In this document: positions 45,313 to 56,007 of the stretch, one piece after another
Position numbering within the stretch: the stretch's first letter is position 1
Layout of the letters: each line of letters begins with the position of its first letter
Source of the DNA: Paraglaciecola arctica
GTDB lineage: Bacteria > Pseudomonadota > Gammaproteobacteria > Enterobacterales > Alteromonadaceae
DNA: 64,000 nt
Assembly: GCF_018861065.1 (NCBI RefSeq)
Contig: NZ_JAHKQO010000036.1
Location: 273,865-337,864, forward strand
Direction of reading: 5' to 3'
Notes under the pieces: model-generated
The model's input: only the letters and a program-made list of their open reading frames with translations
Told to the model about the DNA's origin: nothing
The model's database searches: none
Position numbers and translations under genes: made by a program

Positions 45313-47469
45313 ATGAATAGATTTCACTTAAGTAAATTAGGTTATATTGTTGGATGTCTGCTTATTTTAACATTAGGATTAGGCACCCTTTGGTATAGTT
45401 ATCTTGTTGTTTCCAAGCAAGTTGAAAATGAAACCAACACCTCATTAGCGTTGCAATCAAAGCTTAAAGGCGCAACCATAGAACAAACCTTACTTAGCAG
45501 TATTCGCCATACGCGCTTTATCTACGCGACTCCACCTGTAGACGGCATAGTGCGAGCGCTACAACATAAAGATATCGATCCAATTGAGGGCATTGAATAC
45601 GCTTTATGGGTTAAACGATTAAAAACTATTTTTTTGGCCTATGTAAAAAACACCCCTGACATTGTACAAATTCGCTTTATAGGTAAAGCAAACAATGGTC
45701 GAGAATTAGTCCGAGTCCATAGACATGGCGATAAAATTGAAGTGGTACCAGATGATAAACTTCAACAAAAAAATCAACGTGACTATTTCCAGAACGTACA
45801 GTCACTGCCAGCAGATCAATTGTATATATCCGAAATTTCGCTCAACCGAGAATACGGAGAAATAGAACAACCCCCCTGGCCCACTTATCGTATTGCACAG
45901 CCCGTTTTTGATGCCCAACAACAATTTTTTGGTTTAGTAATAATTAACTTTAATGCGCAATTACTGCTGGATAAACTCACTCAGCACACTGATACATTCT
46001 TAGAATTATTTCTGTTAAACAATCAAGGCCAATACTTAATTAGTCCCAACAAACAACAGTCTTTTTCATTTGAATATGGTGATACCAGTAATTGGCATGA
46101 CGATACTCAAGCTATTGTTTCGTCCCAAGTGGACAACGCCAAAAGCCATACTATAAAATTTAAAGCAACGAACACGGTTTTTAATATCAGTCAACACCTT
46201 GTCAATATGACAGTCACATCACATGTACCACCTTTAACCGTTATTACCGCTATAAATCATCAACAAATGAACCAACAAATACGCCAACGTTATGGCACAT
46301 CAGTTGTGTTTAACGTCGGCCTAATACTATTAGCGCTAGTGTTACTGACGCTTTACCGCCTTTACAGCCACGCTACATTTTTGCGCTTGAAAGTGCAGGC
46401 TGAATTTGAAGCTATTTTTCAAGGCTCAAATGATGTAATTATCAGTTTAGATACACACGGCAAAATACATTCATGGAATCACGCAGCTTTAACCTTCTTT
46501 TCGGTGAGTGAGGACACAATGGAAAATGCAAATATCGACCAACTTGTTCAGCATCCGCAAGCACTGACTGCAATTAAACAGCAGATCTCCACCATATTTA
46601 GTCAGCACAGTTCGGAATCGTTAGAAGTACACCTTAGTTCAAATCACCAAACAACTCGGGTCATGTCTATCGCCTTTGCACCAGTCTATATGGGTAGTTC
46701 GACTGTTGCATCGGTGTCCGCGATATTTCGTGATGTCACTGATGCGAGCCTACTTAGGCAGTCTCTACTGGACAGCAATAAAAAACTAGAATCACGTAAT
46801 GATGAAATGCAGGCGTTTGTGTATACCGTTTCCCATGATCTTAAGTCGCCACTCGTCACCATAGGCGGGTTTGCCGATCGAATTCTAGATTCAGCAGGTG
46901 ACAAACTTGATGAAAAAAATAAGCATCGATTAGATCGTATAAGAATCAACGTAGATCATATGGCAAAATTATTGGGGGAACTGCTTGATTTAGCTCGTAT
47001 TGTTAAGCAAAAATTAAAGACTGATACATGCCAATTAAAAACTTGTATCGAAAAAGCCCAACAATCGTTAAATCAATCTATAGTAGATTCCAAAGCCAGC
47101 TTTGAAATTACAAATGGCGACCAACAGATACAAGTTAATTCACAACTGTTAGTACAATGCCTTCAAAACTTATTTTCTAACGCAATCAATTATGCTGTAG
47201 TAAACACACCTCCTATTATTAAAATAAACTGTTTTCAAAAAGACGATTTACTGTGTATTGAGATAGCGGACAACGGCATGGGTATTGACCCGAAACATCA
47301 TGATAAAATTTTCAAAATATTCGAACGACTCGATGTAGGTAATGGTAGTGGCGTAGGACTAGCGATTGTAAAAACTATCATGGAAAAACACCAAGGATGG
47401 GTAGAACTAAAATCCGCAAAAGGACAAGGTAGCACCTTTACGTTGTGCATTCCCCAACTAAATCAATAA
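45313..47469 (+). CDS. Cache-PAS sensor histidine kinase
   Basis: The protein has 718 residues: helix 1 (about 8-30), a periplasmic double-Cache-like sensor (about 35-325), helix 2 (about 335-355), PAS (about 365-490), HisKA (YTVSHDLKSPLVTIGGFADR, about 505-570) and the ATPase domain (about 600-715; NLFSNAINYAV, DNGMGIDPKHHD, GVGLAIVKTIME). The HisKA is of the phytochrome-like type that often pairs with Rcp1-like single receivers. The next gene is just such a receiver, 10 bases away, so this is a clear cognate pair. It is the first gene of a three-gene operon. Confidence 0.9.
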   Translation: MNRFHLSKLGYIVGCLLILTLGLGTLWYSYLVVSKQVENETNTSLALQSKLKGATIEQTLLSSIRHTRFIYATPPVDGIVRALQHKDIDPIEGIEYALWVKRLKTIFLAYVKNTPDIVQIRFIGKANNGRELVRVHRHGDKIEVVPDDKLQQKNQRDYFQNVQSLPADQLYISEISLNREYGEIEQPPWPTYRIAQPVFDAQQQFFGLVIINFNAQLLLDKLTQHTDTFLELFLLNNQGQYLISPNKQQSFSFEYGDTSNWHDDTQAIVSSQVDNAKSHTIKFKATNTVFNISQHLVNMTVTSHVPPLTVITAINHQQMNQQIRQRYGTSVVFNVGLILLALVLLTLYRLYSHATFLRLKVQAEFEAIFQGSNDVIISLDTHGKIHSWNHAALTFFSVSEDTMENANIDQLVQHPQALTAIKQQISTIFSQHSSESLEVHLSSNHQTTRVMSIAFAPVYMGSSTVASVSAIFRDVTDASLLRQSLLDSNKKLESRNDEMQAFVYTVSHDLKSPLVTIGGFADRILDSAGDKLDEKNKHRLDRIRINVDHMAKLLGELLDLARIVKQKLKTDTCQLKTCIEKAQQSLNQSIVDSKASFEITNGDQQIQVNSQLLVQCLQNLFSNAINYAVVNTPPIIKINCFQKDDLLCIEIADNGMGIDPKHHDKIFKIFERLDVGNGSGVGLAIVKTIMEKHQGWVELKSAKGQGSTFTLCIPQLNQ

Positions 47470-47479
47470 AGGATGATAG

Positions 47480-47914
47480 ATGAAACCGTTAAAGATATTA
47501 GTGGCTGAAGACAATGACGATCATGCTGAAATGATTGTTGAGGCATTAGAAGTCTACAACCCCGAAAATACAATAAACCGTTTTAGTAATGGCGAGCAAC
47601 TTATTGCACACCTTGAAACGCTGCAACGACAAAATATTGAAAAACACCTGTTGCCAAACTTGATATTGTTAGACATAAAAATGCCGATCATGGATGGTTT
47701 AGAGGCACTGCAATTAATTAAACAGAATGTCACATTTAAACATATACCAGTGATGATGGTGAGCACCTCTGAAAACGCTTTAGATATTGAACAAAGTTAC
47801 AAAAATGGTGCAAATAGCTACATAGTCAAACCTTTTGATTTCACTGAATTTGCACAAAAAATATGTGATGTGAATCGCTTTTGGGCTGATATCAGCGAAC
47901 TACCTAAAGCATGA
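47480..47914 (+). CDS. Single-domain response regulator (Rcp1-like)
   Basis: This is a 144-residue stand-alone receiver: LVAEDNDDH with the acidic pair at the start, the phosphorylated Asp in LILLDIKMPIMDG, Ser in VSTSE and Lys in YIVKPFDF. It has no output domain, so it probably passes phosphate onward or binds a target. AAGGA precedes the ATG. It overlaps the next gene by four bases, which encodes a receiver-kinase protein. Confidence 0.93.
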   Translation: MKPLKILVAEDNDDHAEMIVEALEVYNPENTINRFSNGEQLIAHLETLQRQNIEKHLLPNLILLDIKMPIMDGLEALQLIKQNVTFKHIPVMMVSTSENALDIEQSYKNGANSYIVKPFDFTEFAQKICDVNRFWADISELPKA

Positions 47915-48993
47915 AGATACTGCTAATTGAGGACAATCCAGACCATATCGAATTAATCGAAGAATGTTGTCATAGTGCTTTTACAACAAACTGCAACATA
48001 TCAACATACAACACACTTGCCGATGGTGTAGCTGCACTGCAAAGTGGTACTTTTGATATCGCTTTAATTGACCTCAGTTTCCCAGATTCTGATATCGACG
48101 CTACCACCAAGGTGTTAAGAGACTTAGAGTCATCGATTCCGATAATTGTTCTTACCTCTTTGCAAGACGAAGAAATTGGCCGACAATTGGTCAAAGACGG
48201 AGTACAAGACTACTTACCTAAAGATAGCTTGCAAAAAACACTATTGCAGCGAATGACTCTATATGCCATTGAACGTAAACGCCATCAGGTACAACTGATA
48301 GATAACGCCGCTAATCAGCAGGCTTTTTGCCGAAGCCTATCCCATGATTTTAAAGCTCCACTGCGTAATTTGGACTATTTGAATACAATCCTGAAGGAGC
48401 AGTTATCACAACGCCAAGTTTTGCTCGGCGAAGACCTATCGATGTTCGACAAAATAGAACATCGATTACTTGCTATGACGCACCTAGTAGATGGTTTAAA
48501 TAACTATCTGCAAGTTGAACAAGTATCTACAATCAGTGAACAAGTCGATCTCAACCTTATAATGTTTGAACTCAGGTTACTATTAACCAGCGACTTGTAT
48601 AACAATGCGTCTATAACATTCGAAAAGTTACCCACTATTCAAGGTAACCGCGCGCAAATATATATACTGCTGCAAAATATCCTACAAAATGCGCTTAAAT
48701 ACTGCAATACAAGTCCAATTGTCACGGTAACAGCCCTAGAAATAAAACAATCAAGTGCTGGTAAAAATGAAGTGCGTCATCAAATAAATATTTGTGATAA
48801 CGGCATCGGTATCGAAAATAGTTTTGTTGAGAGTATTTTCAAACCATTTCATCGCTTACACAGCGAATCAGAATATCCAGGATCAGGATTAGGCTTAAGT
48901 GTTGTACAACGCATAATGAATAACCATAATGGTGAGGTGTCAGTTACCAGCGAGCTAGGAAAAGGAAGTTGTTTTTCTCTAACTTTTATCTAG
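47911..48993 (+). CDS. Receiver-histidine kinase (REC-HisKA-HATPase)
   Basis: This is a soluble 360-residue protein with an N-terminal receiver (about 1-120; LLIEDNPDHIELIEEC, IALIDLSFPDSDI, VLTSLQDEE, KDSL) and a kinase module (RSLSHDFKAPLRNLDYLN, about 140-210; NILQNALKYCNTSP; DNGIGIENSF; GSGLGLSVV). An N-terminal receiver before the kinase implies control by an upstream phosphodonor, most simply the Cache-PAS kinase. It overlaps the single receiver gene (ATGA) and ends 34 bases before the convergent CheB-CheR fusion. Confidence 0.92.
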   Translation: MKILLIEDNPDHIELIEECCHSAFTTNCNISTYNTLADGVAALQSGTFDIALIDLSFPDSDIDATTKVLRDLESSIPIIVLTSLQDEEIGRQLVKDGVQDYLPKDSLQKTLLQRMTLYAIERKRHQVQLIDNAANQQAFCRSLSHDFKAPLRNLDYLNTILKEQLSQRQVLLGEDLSMFDKIEHRLLAMTHLVDGLNNYLQVEQVSTISEQVDLNLIMFELRLLLTSDLYNNASITFEKLPTIQGNRAQIYILLQNILQNALKYCNTSPIVTVTALEIKQSSAGKNEVRHQINICDNGIGIENSFVESIFKPFHRLHSESEYPGSGLGLSVVQRIMNNHNGEVSVTSELGKGSCFSLTFI

Positions 48994-49027
48994 CCCGCAA
49001 AACTTAAAAGCACTAGTGGCGTGAACG

Positions 49028-52000
49028 TCAACCTAAACTATTGAGATATATTTCAGTTTTTCTATGCCTAAGAGAATATTTTATGCTGCGGTCTAATAAT
49101 GCTGAGGTAATATCTTTCTTATCAATCACATCATAAATCCCCAAATCAATCGCGCTGTTTGTCAGTTCGTCACTCACCTCACCAGAAAGTAAAATAAATG
49201 CCGGTTTGATGGGTTGGTCGTTGCACTCTTTCACCAACTCTAGTCCAGAATGTCCCCCCAGTTTGTAATCAACCAAACATAAATCTACATTGTTCTGCCG
49301 AATAAAATCTTTTCCTTCAGAAAAACTGCCAACATTATGTATTTGATATTTCTTATCGTCAGCATTTAATGTAGTTAGGGCGGCGCGTATCGCCATCAAA
49401 TCGACGTCATTGTCATCAACGATTAGTACATCAACAAGATCCTTATTTAAGGTAAAGTTTACTGCCATCATCGCTTTAAGTTCAACATAACTACTGGCCA
49501 ATTTTGTTTTTAATAGTTGGGTTTGATTAATATCAGTTAACGAAATGACGCAGCCTTGAGCGGTATTTGACTTATCTAAATAAGGCGACAATTTAACTAA
49601 CATCTGTGTGTTGTCTTGTGTTTCCACTTCCTTCTCAACCGTAATTTCGTCGTTAATAACCGTTGAAATTTCTTTTAACAAACCTTCATATTTTAAGCTA
49701 TGGGAAATATGGTGAAAGGGCCGTCCAATATCAGATTCGATCAAATTAATATGCTGCTTAGCTATCGGTGAGAATCGACGTATCACCATGGCATCGTCTA
49801 GAAAGATGAAGCCTATATCAGCTGACTTAATGATATTTTCGATGTCTAAATTGACTTTAGTGGTCTCTTCGATTTGTTCTTGATACTCGCTATTCACACT
49901 ATACAATTCTTCGTTAACTGATTGCAGTTCCTCATTAGTACTTTGCAATTCTTCATTTGAAGCCATCAATTCTTCGTTTGTACTTTGCAACTCTTCGTTG
50001 GTAGTTTCCAGTTCTTCAATGGTGGCACTTAAATGATATTGGTTATGACGAAGTGCTTCTTCTAAATCATCAATTCGCTGCTGTGGCTCTACCAGTCCAT
50101 CGTAAGGAACACTGACATGTTTTACTGGGGTCTCAACTTTGGAAGGACTAAAACCAATGGCAACATAGGTATTACTGTTTTTAGTACTTGGGACGTATAA
50201 AGCAACGATATCAACTATTGCATCTGTGCCATCTAGTGATTGATATTGTATGTCTTTAAAACGCACAGCTTCTTTTAGCTTGACTACTTTATGTATGGCC
50301 GTAGTCACAGCCATTGCTAAACCTTCTAACAAATAGTCACCTATTTTGGCACTAAATCTCCCTTGTTGAATTGGCTTAGTAAAAGGCTGTAAATCTCCGT
50401 ATAAATGAATAACTTCTAATTGTTCGCTCATTATGACGCTGGCTGGAATAAAGTCATTAATCAATGCCTCCAAAGCCGACATATGGTTAATTTCTTTTGG
50501 CTGCTGATAATGATTTAGAATTCGTTCAATACTTGGCGAACTTTTACGTTCTTTAACATTTCTATTCGCTGGCAACGTAAACAAATCATTCACTCTATGG
50601 ATAATTTGGTCTTTTTGGTAAATACGATAACGTTCGTTAATCGGTTTGAAATTCTTTTGAAAATCCCCCAAGGTTTCAGAGCTACCTAAGAATAAATAGC
50701 CATCTTTGCGCAGAGAAAATTGCATCATAGCCAACACATTTTGTTGTGCTTTGGCCTGAAAATAAATCATTAAATTACGACAGACCACTAATTGGCAATT
50801 AGAAAACGGAGGATCTTTAAGTAAATTATGATTAGCGAAAACAACAAGATTACGCAACTTTGAAGATACGGTGAATCCTGCTTTGCTTCGAACAAAATAT
50901 CGATCTAGTCTTTCTGCATTAACATCGGTGGCAATATTAATTGAAAAAACACCTGAGCTTGCTTCTTTAATGGCGTTAGCATCTACATCGGAAGCAAAAA
51001 TTTTAATTTCATGAGCGCTATTTCGACGTTGACGTTCTTCATCAAATAACATAGCAATAGAAAATGCTTCTTCACCACTAGAACAGCCGGCAGTCCACAC
51101 TCGGATCGTTTCATTGCTCGGTGTTTTATCAAATATTTTGGGAATGACATGATGTTGCAAACAATCAAATGCTTCAACATCCCTAAAAAAATGAGTAACT
51201 CCTATGAGCATTTCTTTAGTTAGCGTTTTCGCCTCTTGCGGATGCTCAACCAGCATATCTGCGTATTCTTGCAAGTCCTCAATATCATGAATTCTCATGC
51301 GTCGCTCAATACGACGTTTGACTGTATTGGGCTTGTACAAACTAAAATCGATATCATGTTGCTCAAACAAGTGGGTATATATTTTGGACAATATTCCGTC
51401 ACTAAATTGACTGATTATAGGGTCACCAATTTTTTTAGGTTTTCTCTCTAAATCTAATACCTTAACTAAATAATCGGGAATTTCAGCAGCTAACATAACG
51501 GCGTCGATTAACTGTGTTTGAATGGCGCAATTTGGCATGCCATCAAACTGAGCTTCTTCAGGATCTTGTACAACAGTGAGGCCCCCCGCTTCTTTCACAT
51601 CTTTAATACCCCGACTACCATCGCTTCCGGTACCAGACAAGATAACCGCTACACTGCGATGTTGGGCAGCGGCGGCAACTGAACGAAAAAAAACATCGAT
51701 GGGGAAGTTGCTACCTTGATGGGGTACTTGATCGACTAATATTAATTTTCCTTCTGCCATCAACATATTGGTTCTAGGTGGCATTAGATAAATTGTATTG
51801 GCTTCTATTTCTAAACCATCAGTCGCTGTGCATATTTTTAGATCGGTGCGACGCTGTAATAACTGATCCATCAGGCTGTCAAAATCAGGTGATAAATGTT
51901 GCACAATCATATAAGCCATGGGGGCATGCTTGGGCAATACCGAAACAAACTCGTTTAACGCCTCTAAACCACCAGCAGACGCCCCTACTGCAACGTAAAA

Positions 52001-52057
52001 TAAAGGCTTAGTTTTATTGCTACTCGATTCATTCTCTGTGCTATTAGTATTCGACAT
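49028..52057 (-). CDS. CheB-CheR-PAS-REC fusion chemosensory-type protein
   Basis: The protein has about 1009 residues: a CheB methylesterase domain (about 10-190; Ser in GASAGGLE, His in VQHLSP, Asp in GTGSDGS), a CheR methyltransferase domain (about 205-475; SAM-binding [17 protein letters not shown], later CRNLMIYF), a PAS-like region (about 540-640), a coiled coil with the repeated ELQSTNEEL (about 660-720), a PAS (about 725-840) and a C-terminal receiver (about 875-1000; [13 protein letters not shown]). No HisKA or ATPase domain is present. The ATG at 52057 has AAGGAT upstream; the TTG at 52069 overlaps that site. The neighbouring kinases may phosphorylate its receiver. Confidence 0.92.
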   Translation of the reverse strand: MSNTNSTENESSSNKTKPLFYVAVGASAGGLEALNEFVSVLPKHAPMAYMIVQHLSPDFDSLMDQLLQRRTDLKICTATDGLEIEANTIYLMPPRTNMLMAEGKLILVDQVPHQGSNFPIDVFFRSVAAAAQHRSVAVILSGTGSDGSRGIKDVKEAGGLTVVQDPEEAQFDGMPNCAIQTQLIDAVMLAAEIPDYLVKVLDLERKPKKIGDPIISQFSDGILSKIYTHLFEQHDIDFSLYKPNTVKRRIERRMRIHDIEDLQEYADMLVEHPQEAKTLTKEMLIGVTHFFRDVEAFDCLQHHVIPKIFDKTPSNETIRVWTAGCSSGEEAFSIAMLFDEERQRRNSAHEIKIFASDVDANAIKEASSGVFSINIATDVNAERLDRYFVRSKAGFTVSSKLRNLVVFANHNLLKDPPFSNCQLVVCRNLMIYFQAKAQQNVLAMMQFSLRKDGYLFLGSSETLGDFQKNFKPINERYRIYQKDQIIHRVNDLFTLPANRNVKERKSSPSIERILNHYQQPKEINHMSALEALINDFIPASVIMSEQLEVIHLYGDLQPFTKPIQQGRFSAKIGDYLLEGLAMAVTTAIHKVVKLKEAVRFKDIQYQSLDGTDAIVDIVALYVPSTKNSNTYVAIGFSPSKVETPVKHVSVPYDGLVEPQQRIDDLEEALRHNQYHLSATIEELETTNEELQSTNEELMASNEELQSTNEELQSVNEELYSVNSEYQEQIEETTKVNLDIENIIKSADIGFIFLDDAMVIRRFSPIAKQHINLIESDIGRPFHHISHSLKYEGLLKEISTVINDEITVEKEVETQDNTQMLVKLSPYLDKSNTAQGCVISLTDINQTQLLKTKLASSYVELKAMMAVNFTLNKDLVDVLIVDDNDVDLMAIRAALTTLNADDKKYQIHNVGSFSEGKDFIRQNNVDLCLVDYKLGGHSGLELVKECNDQPIKPAFILLSGEVSDELTNSAIDLGIYDVIDKKDITSALLDRSIKYSLRHRKTEIYLNSLG

Positions 52058-52138
52058 ATTATCCTTCAATCTACCTAATTCAGTAGAATTATTTCTTGCA
52101 CCATTCCGGTAGCATTATTTACCGCATTTATGTACCGA

Positions 52139-54802
52139 CTAATTGTTTTGTAATTCATTGATTAAATTGGAATGCTGATTACACAGCGCTTTTACTTTAT
52201 TGGCTGGAAGTGGTTGGTTAATAAGAAAACCTTGATATTTGGCACAATGCCAACTTTTCAATAATGCCAATATCTGGCTAGTATCCACCCCTTCAGCCAG
52301 TACAGTTAAACCAAGAGATTCGCCTAACCTAATTACCGCTTTGGTAATCAATGAGTCATTTTCATCAGTGGTAATATCCTTAATGAAACTCCTGTCGATT
52401 TTGATGATATCGATAGGAAATTTTTTCAAATAACTTAATGATGAAAAACCTGTACCAAAGTCATCTAACGCTATTTTTATGCCCAGCTTATGCAAATGAT
52501 TGAGGTGACTAATAGTGAGGTTGTGTTCTTTAAGTAATAAGGTTTCTGTTATTTCAACCACCACATTAGCGCAACTCAAGTTGGCATTGATAATGGCATC
52601 GTGCAACTGTTTTACTAAATGTTCATCATAAAATTGTCTAGGACTAATATTCACAGAGACCACCGCATTTTCGTCCAGTAAGCCACCTATTATCCATTCT
52701 CTCAATTGATTAAAACTTTGCTGACACATCCAAAGGCTGACAGTTGAAATCAATCCTGATTCTTCCAAAAGAGGTATAAACTCAGTCGGAGATATAAGGC
52801 CATTTGTTGGATGGTTCCAACGTAGCAGCGCCTCAAAGCCTCTGATTTTATTGGAGTCAATGTCCAATTGGGCTTGATAAAAAACTTCAAACTCCTGTCG
52901 AGCGAGTGCTCGGTGCAAATCGTTGGTCAGTTCCAGCTTTTTCCTAGACACTTGCTCAAGTTCTGGGGAATAGTACTGATAATTATTGCGTCCAGAATCT
53001 TTTGCTCGGTATAACGCGAGATCCGCTTGCTTCAATAAATTTTTGCTGTTGGTGTTACGCCCAGATACCGAAAAACTGATGCCAATGCTAGTAGAAATAA
53101 AAATTTCTTTTGAGCCTAATTGACAGGGTTCCCTTAGCGTATTAAGTATTTTCTCAGCCAAATATGCCACAATAGAGGCATCTTCCAAACCTTCAATTAT
53201 GATCAAAAACTCATCACCACCGACACGACAAACGGTATCTTCTCTACGCACGCTATTTCGTAGCCTGTTGGCCACTTCAGTCAGTATAAAATCGCCCACA
53301 TCATGACCTAAAGTGTCATTGATATGTTTAAACCCGTCTAGATCTAACGCCAGAAGTGCCAAAGAGCCATGGCGTTCAACTCTTTGTAGCGCATGATCAA
53401 GACGGTCGAAGAAACTCGCTCTGTTTGATAAGCCCGTAAGAGGGTCTTTTTCAGCCATATCTCGCAGTTGCTGCTCAGCTTCATGTTGCTTAGTAAAATC
53501 ACTCACAGTGGCGATTAGACCTTTCCCTTCCCCTTTGTGATCAACAATTGGTGTGGCATGCAACATAACCCATTTGTAGGTTTGCTGAAATTTCATTTGA
53601 CACTCGCGGATAAACTCATGCCCCGCAGTAATACTCTCATGCAATTGGATTAACAGGTCTTCTGCTTCTTCGGGATGAAACAATTGCATCCAATCTAATC
53701 CATACACATCACCAACGTTACAATCAATAATTTCTAACCAACGTTGGTTAACATACTCTGTTTGCCAATCGGCATCTGTTTGTAAAATCCCCATTGGTAA
53801 CATCGATGCTAATACTTGAAAACGTTCCAAAGCCAGTGCGACCGCATTTTGATTAACAGAACGAGACTCAACTTTTTCTATCAATAGCAAATCATATTGG
53901 AGACCTTGTTCTTCGTAGTGAACAAGGTTTAACTGTATATCAAGTATATCTCCCATACCTTTGCGTATGCGACTGGCTACATTGGTGGCGCTAGTATTTT
54001 TTAATGATTGCAGAATGATGGCATGGTTAAGTAAATAATTGTCAATTGGCTTTTGTAACAGCTCTGATCCGTTGATTGACAATAAATTTTCGGTAGCTTC
54101 ATTTACACGACAAATTAACCTATCCGAATTCAGCGTTATCATCGCTAATGGGTTGATCCTCTCTAATCGATAAAATATTTTGCGCCACACATTATCTTCT
54201 TGCGCGATTGGATTATCAGTTGACTCGTCATTTTTTGATTGCACCACCGGCTTATTTGTATGACTAACCACCAATTTCAACTGAGTAGAAACATGAATAA
54301 TTAACGGCCAAAGCCTTTGCATTTCTTTTGTTTGGTAACTTTTATCAGAATTGCAGATACAGATTAAATACTGGTTATTTTTATCCACACTCAAAGGAAT
54401 AAGCATTGCCCGTTCAATATTTGGCCAATGACTGTTAAATTTATTGAGGCTGCGTAAACTAGGACGACCTAAGACGAGAGCTCTACATTGGAGTAATACA
54501 TCAAAGAAAGGCTTACTACTTTGCTCGAGATGCAGTAAACCATTTACTTCCAAACCGGTCCATTGACCATCCGAACTTTGTTTCTGTGCTGCAACGCAGA
54601 TATGTCGTGGTTGCTCATTATCCATCAAGCTTTGTTTTAGCACTGTGGTAAAACTTGATTGAGTTAAATCCCCCACTTCACGCAACATTTCTACCAATAA
54701 TTGCTTCGCATCAAAATGTAGCATTGAATTTTGTTTTAGCCTATCTATGGCCGCGCGTAATTCATGATCCCTGCGCTGGATTTTACCCTGAACATCTATC
54801 AT
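52139..54802 (-). CDS. GAF-PAS-PAS-GGDEF-EAL c-di-GMP enzyme
   Basis: This is a soluble 887-residue protein: an N-terminal GAF-like region (about 20-185), two PAS domains (about 205-320 and 320-445), GGDEF (about 450-610) and EAL (about 620-875). Both catalytic signatures are intact (CRVGGDEFLIII with the RRED inhibitory site, and GFEALLRWNHP, NISPRQF, EITET, DDFGTGFSS, AEGVD, QGF), so it may be bifunctional. No transmembrane segment. It follows the CheB-CheR fusion on the same strand upstream of it by 81 bases and may be part of the same signalling unit. Confidence 0.92.
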   Translation of the reverse strand: MIDVQGKIQRRDHELRAAIDRLKQNSMLHFDAKQLLVEMLREVGDLTQSSFTTVLKQSLMDNEQPRHICVAAQKQSSDGQWTGLEVNGLLHLEQSSKPFFDVLLQCRALVLGRPSLRSLNKFNSHWPNIERAMLIPLSVDKNNQYLICICNSDKSYQTKEMQRLWPLIIHVSTQLKLVVSHTNKPVVQSKNDESTDNPIAQEDNVWRKIFYRLERINPLAMITLNSDRLICRVNEATENLLSINGSELLQKPIDNYLLNHAIILQSLKNTSATNVASRIRKGMGDILDIQLNLVHYEEQGLQYDLLLIEKVESRSVNQNAVALALERFQVLASMLPMGILQTDADWQTEYVNQRWLEIIDCNVGDVYGLDWMQLFHPEEAEDLLIQLHESITAGHEFIRECQMKFQQTYKWVMLHATPIVDHKGEGKGLIATVSDFTKQHEAEQQLRDMAEKDPLTGLSNRASFFDRLDHALQRVERHGSLALLALDLDGFKHINDTLGHDVGDFILTEVANRLRNSVRREDTVCRVGGDEFLIIIEGLEDASIVAYLAEKILNTLREPCQLGSKEIFISTSIGISFSVSGRNTNSKNLLKQADLALYRAKDSGRNNYQYYSPELEQVSRKKLELTNDLHRALARQEFEVFYQAQLDIDSNKIRGFEALLRWNHPTNGLISPTEFIPLLEESGLISTVSLWMCQQSFNQLREWIIGGLLDENAVVSVNISPRQFYDEHLVKQLHDAIINANLSCANVVVEITETLLLKEHNLTISHLNHLHKLGIKIALDDFGTGFSSLSYLKKFPIDIIKIDRSFIKDITTDENDSLITKAVIRLGESLGLTVLAEGVDTSQILALLKSWHCAKYQGFLINQPLPANKVKALCNQHSNLINELQNN

Positions 54803-55208
54803 AAATTCACTTCAAGCTGCGCATTAGGCAACGCTCCTTAAGACTCTAATTTCTCTATCCATATACAATTTAATTTACAAGGTAAAAACGTTTAGCAAAC
54901 TAATGAAAAGGACTGTATTGGATTTGGGTAATAAAACAAGAGTAAAGGCTAAAATTAGAACTAAAGTATAATGCGCTAATAACAGAACGTGCTAAAGAGG
55001 AAGATATATAGATAAAACTAACCGATTAAACCACACTGAATGCCAGTGCTAATTAACGGTATGTTTCATTGAAAACTACTCAATGAATATTTTGAGATTA
55101 AAAAACGCGGGTAGTGAACTACTCCGCGTTAATAGCAACAATGACTTGCACAGTGACACGAGTTGAATGTATCAAAAAAAGCAAGACAACCCCTTTAAAT
55201 AAAACCAA
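54803..55208. other. 406-base intergenic region
   Basis: It contains a strong terminator (55098-55130, minus strand) for the MlaC-like gene and otherwise AT-rich sequence without a convincing gene. Confidence 0.55.
55098..55130 (-). terminator. Terminator after the second MlaC-like gene
   Basis: AACGCGG pairs with CCGCGTT, extended by GTAG/CTAC across a single bulge, with a tight 4-base loop. On the minus strand it is followed by TTTTTTAAT. Confidence 0.85.
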
Positions 55209-55868
55209 TTAGTGAATATTTGAGGCAATATTCAAAGGTTGGTTATTTTTGCTTTTCATTACATCAATCACTGCGTCAATGCCTTGTTGGCGAATTATAG
55301 ATGCAAATTCATTACGTTTGCTTGATAACAAACTGATCCCTTCAGCAACTAAATCGTAGGTTTTCCATTCCTGCGTTTTTTTGTTTTTACGCAGCTTGAA
55401 GTTAACGTGAATGTCGGGATTGCCTGCCTTCCTTATAATCGCTTTAACCGTCATGTCATTTTTGTCTTCAGTGTTTTTAACAGGCTCAAACACCAGTTGT
55501 TGGCCACCATAACTCGATAACGCGACGGCAAAGTTTGACACTAAATATTGTCTAAACTCTTCGACGTATTCAGGAATTCTGTCTTTAGGTACTGATCTAA
55601 ATTGGCTGCCTAACACTTTAAACGCTGCGAATTTATGATCGATATGAGGCATTAGTTCTTGCTCTATAATCGCTCGTAGCTGATCAGGGTTGGATTGAAT
55701 GCTTGCTTGCTCTGACTCAATTCGTTCAAATGTTGTATTAGTGACTTTTTCTAATAATACCTGAGGGTTAACTGTCTCAGCGAGACTTACGCTAGCAAAC
55801 ACCGTTGCTAAAAAAAGCAATCCAGTGCGACTGGCGTGACTTATCATTTTTGAAAATTTTGTATTCAT
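55209..55868 (-). CDS. MlaC-like periplasmic phospholipid-binding protein, second copy
   Basis: This is a 219-residue Ttg2D/MlaC protein with a signal peptide (about 1-30, ending VSLA-E). Shared with the copy at 10242-10862: NPDQLRAIIEQELMPHIDH, YVEEFRQYLVSNFA and ASIIRQQGIDAVIDVM. The two copies are clearly paralogues. It is a single-gene unit with its own terminator, not next to other Mla genes. Its likely job is phospholipid shuttling between membranes, but with an unknown partner. It is divergent from the LysR gene, which may regulate it. Confidence 0.87.
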   Translation of the reverse strand: MNTKFSKMISHASRTGLLFLATVFASVSLAETVNPQVLLEKVTNTTFERIESEQASIQSNPDQLRAIIEQELMPHIDHKFAAFKVLGSQFRSVPKDRIPEYVEEFRQYLVSNFAVALSSYGGQQLVFEPVKNTEDKNDMTVKAIIRKAGNPDIHVNFKLRKNKKTQEWKTYDLVAEGISLLSSKRNEFASIIRQQGIDAVIDVMKSKNNQPLNIASNIH

Positions 55869-55947
55869 GAGTGTTACTTATTTAACTAGTTTACGGGAAT
55901 GGTGTAATTATGGACCTCGTTTTAATATAAATATAATTATATATTTA

Positions 55948-55986
55948 TATGTGACACATTTTTTTATGTGATGTATTATTATGTGA
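55948..55986 (+). repeat. Three TATGTGA repeats in the divergent mlaC-like/LysR promoter region
   Basis: TATGTGA occurs at 55948-55954, 55965-55971 and 55980-55986. The first is part of a small palindrome ATGTG-A-CACAT (55949-55959). They lie just upstream of the LysR gene and may be regulator binding sites. Confidence 0.45.
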
Positions 55987-56007
55987 TTATTTTCATTAGG
56001 ACAACTT

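Noticed and set aside
49840-50040. DNA repeat in the CheB-CheR fusion gene
   Set aside because: The repeated bases encode the coiled-coil ELQSTNEEL units of the protein, a known feature of these fusions.
55921-55960. AT-rich block as an origin of replication
   Set aside because: No DnaA-box cluster or nearby replication genes were seen; it is better explained as a divergent promoter region.
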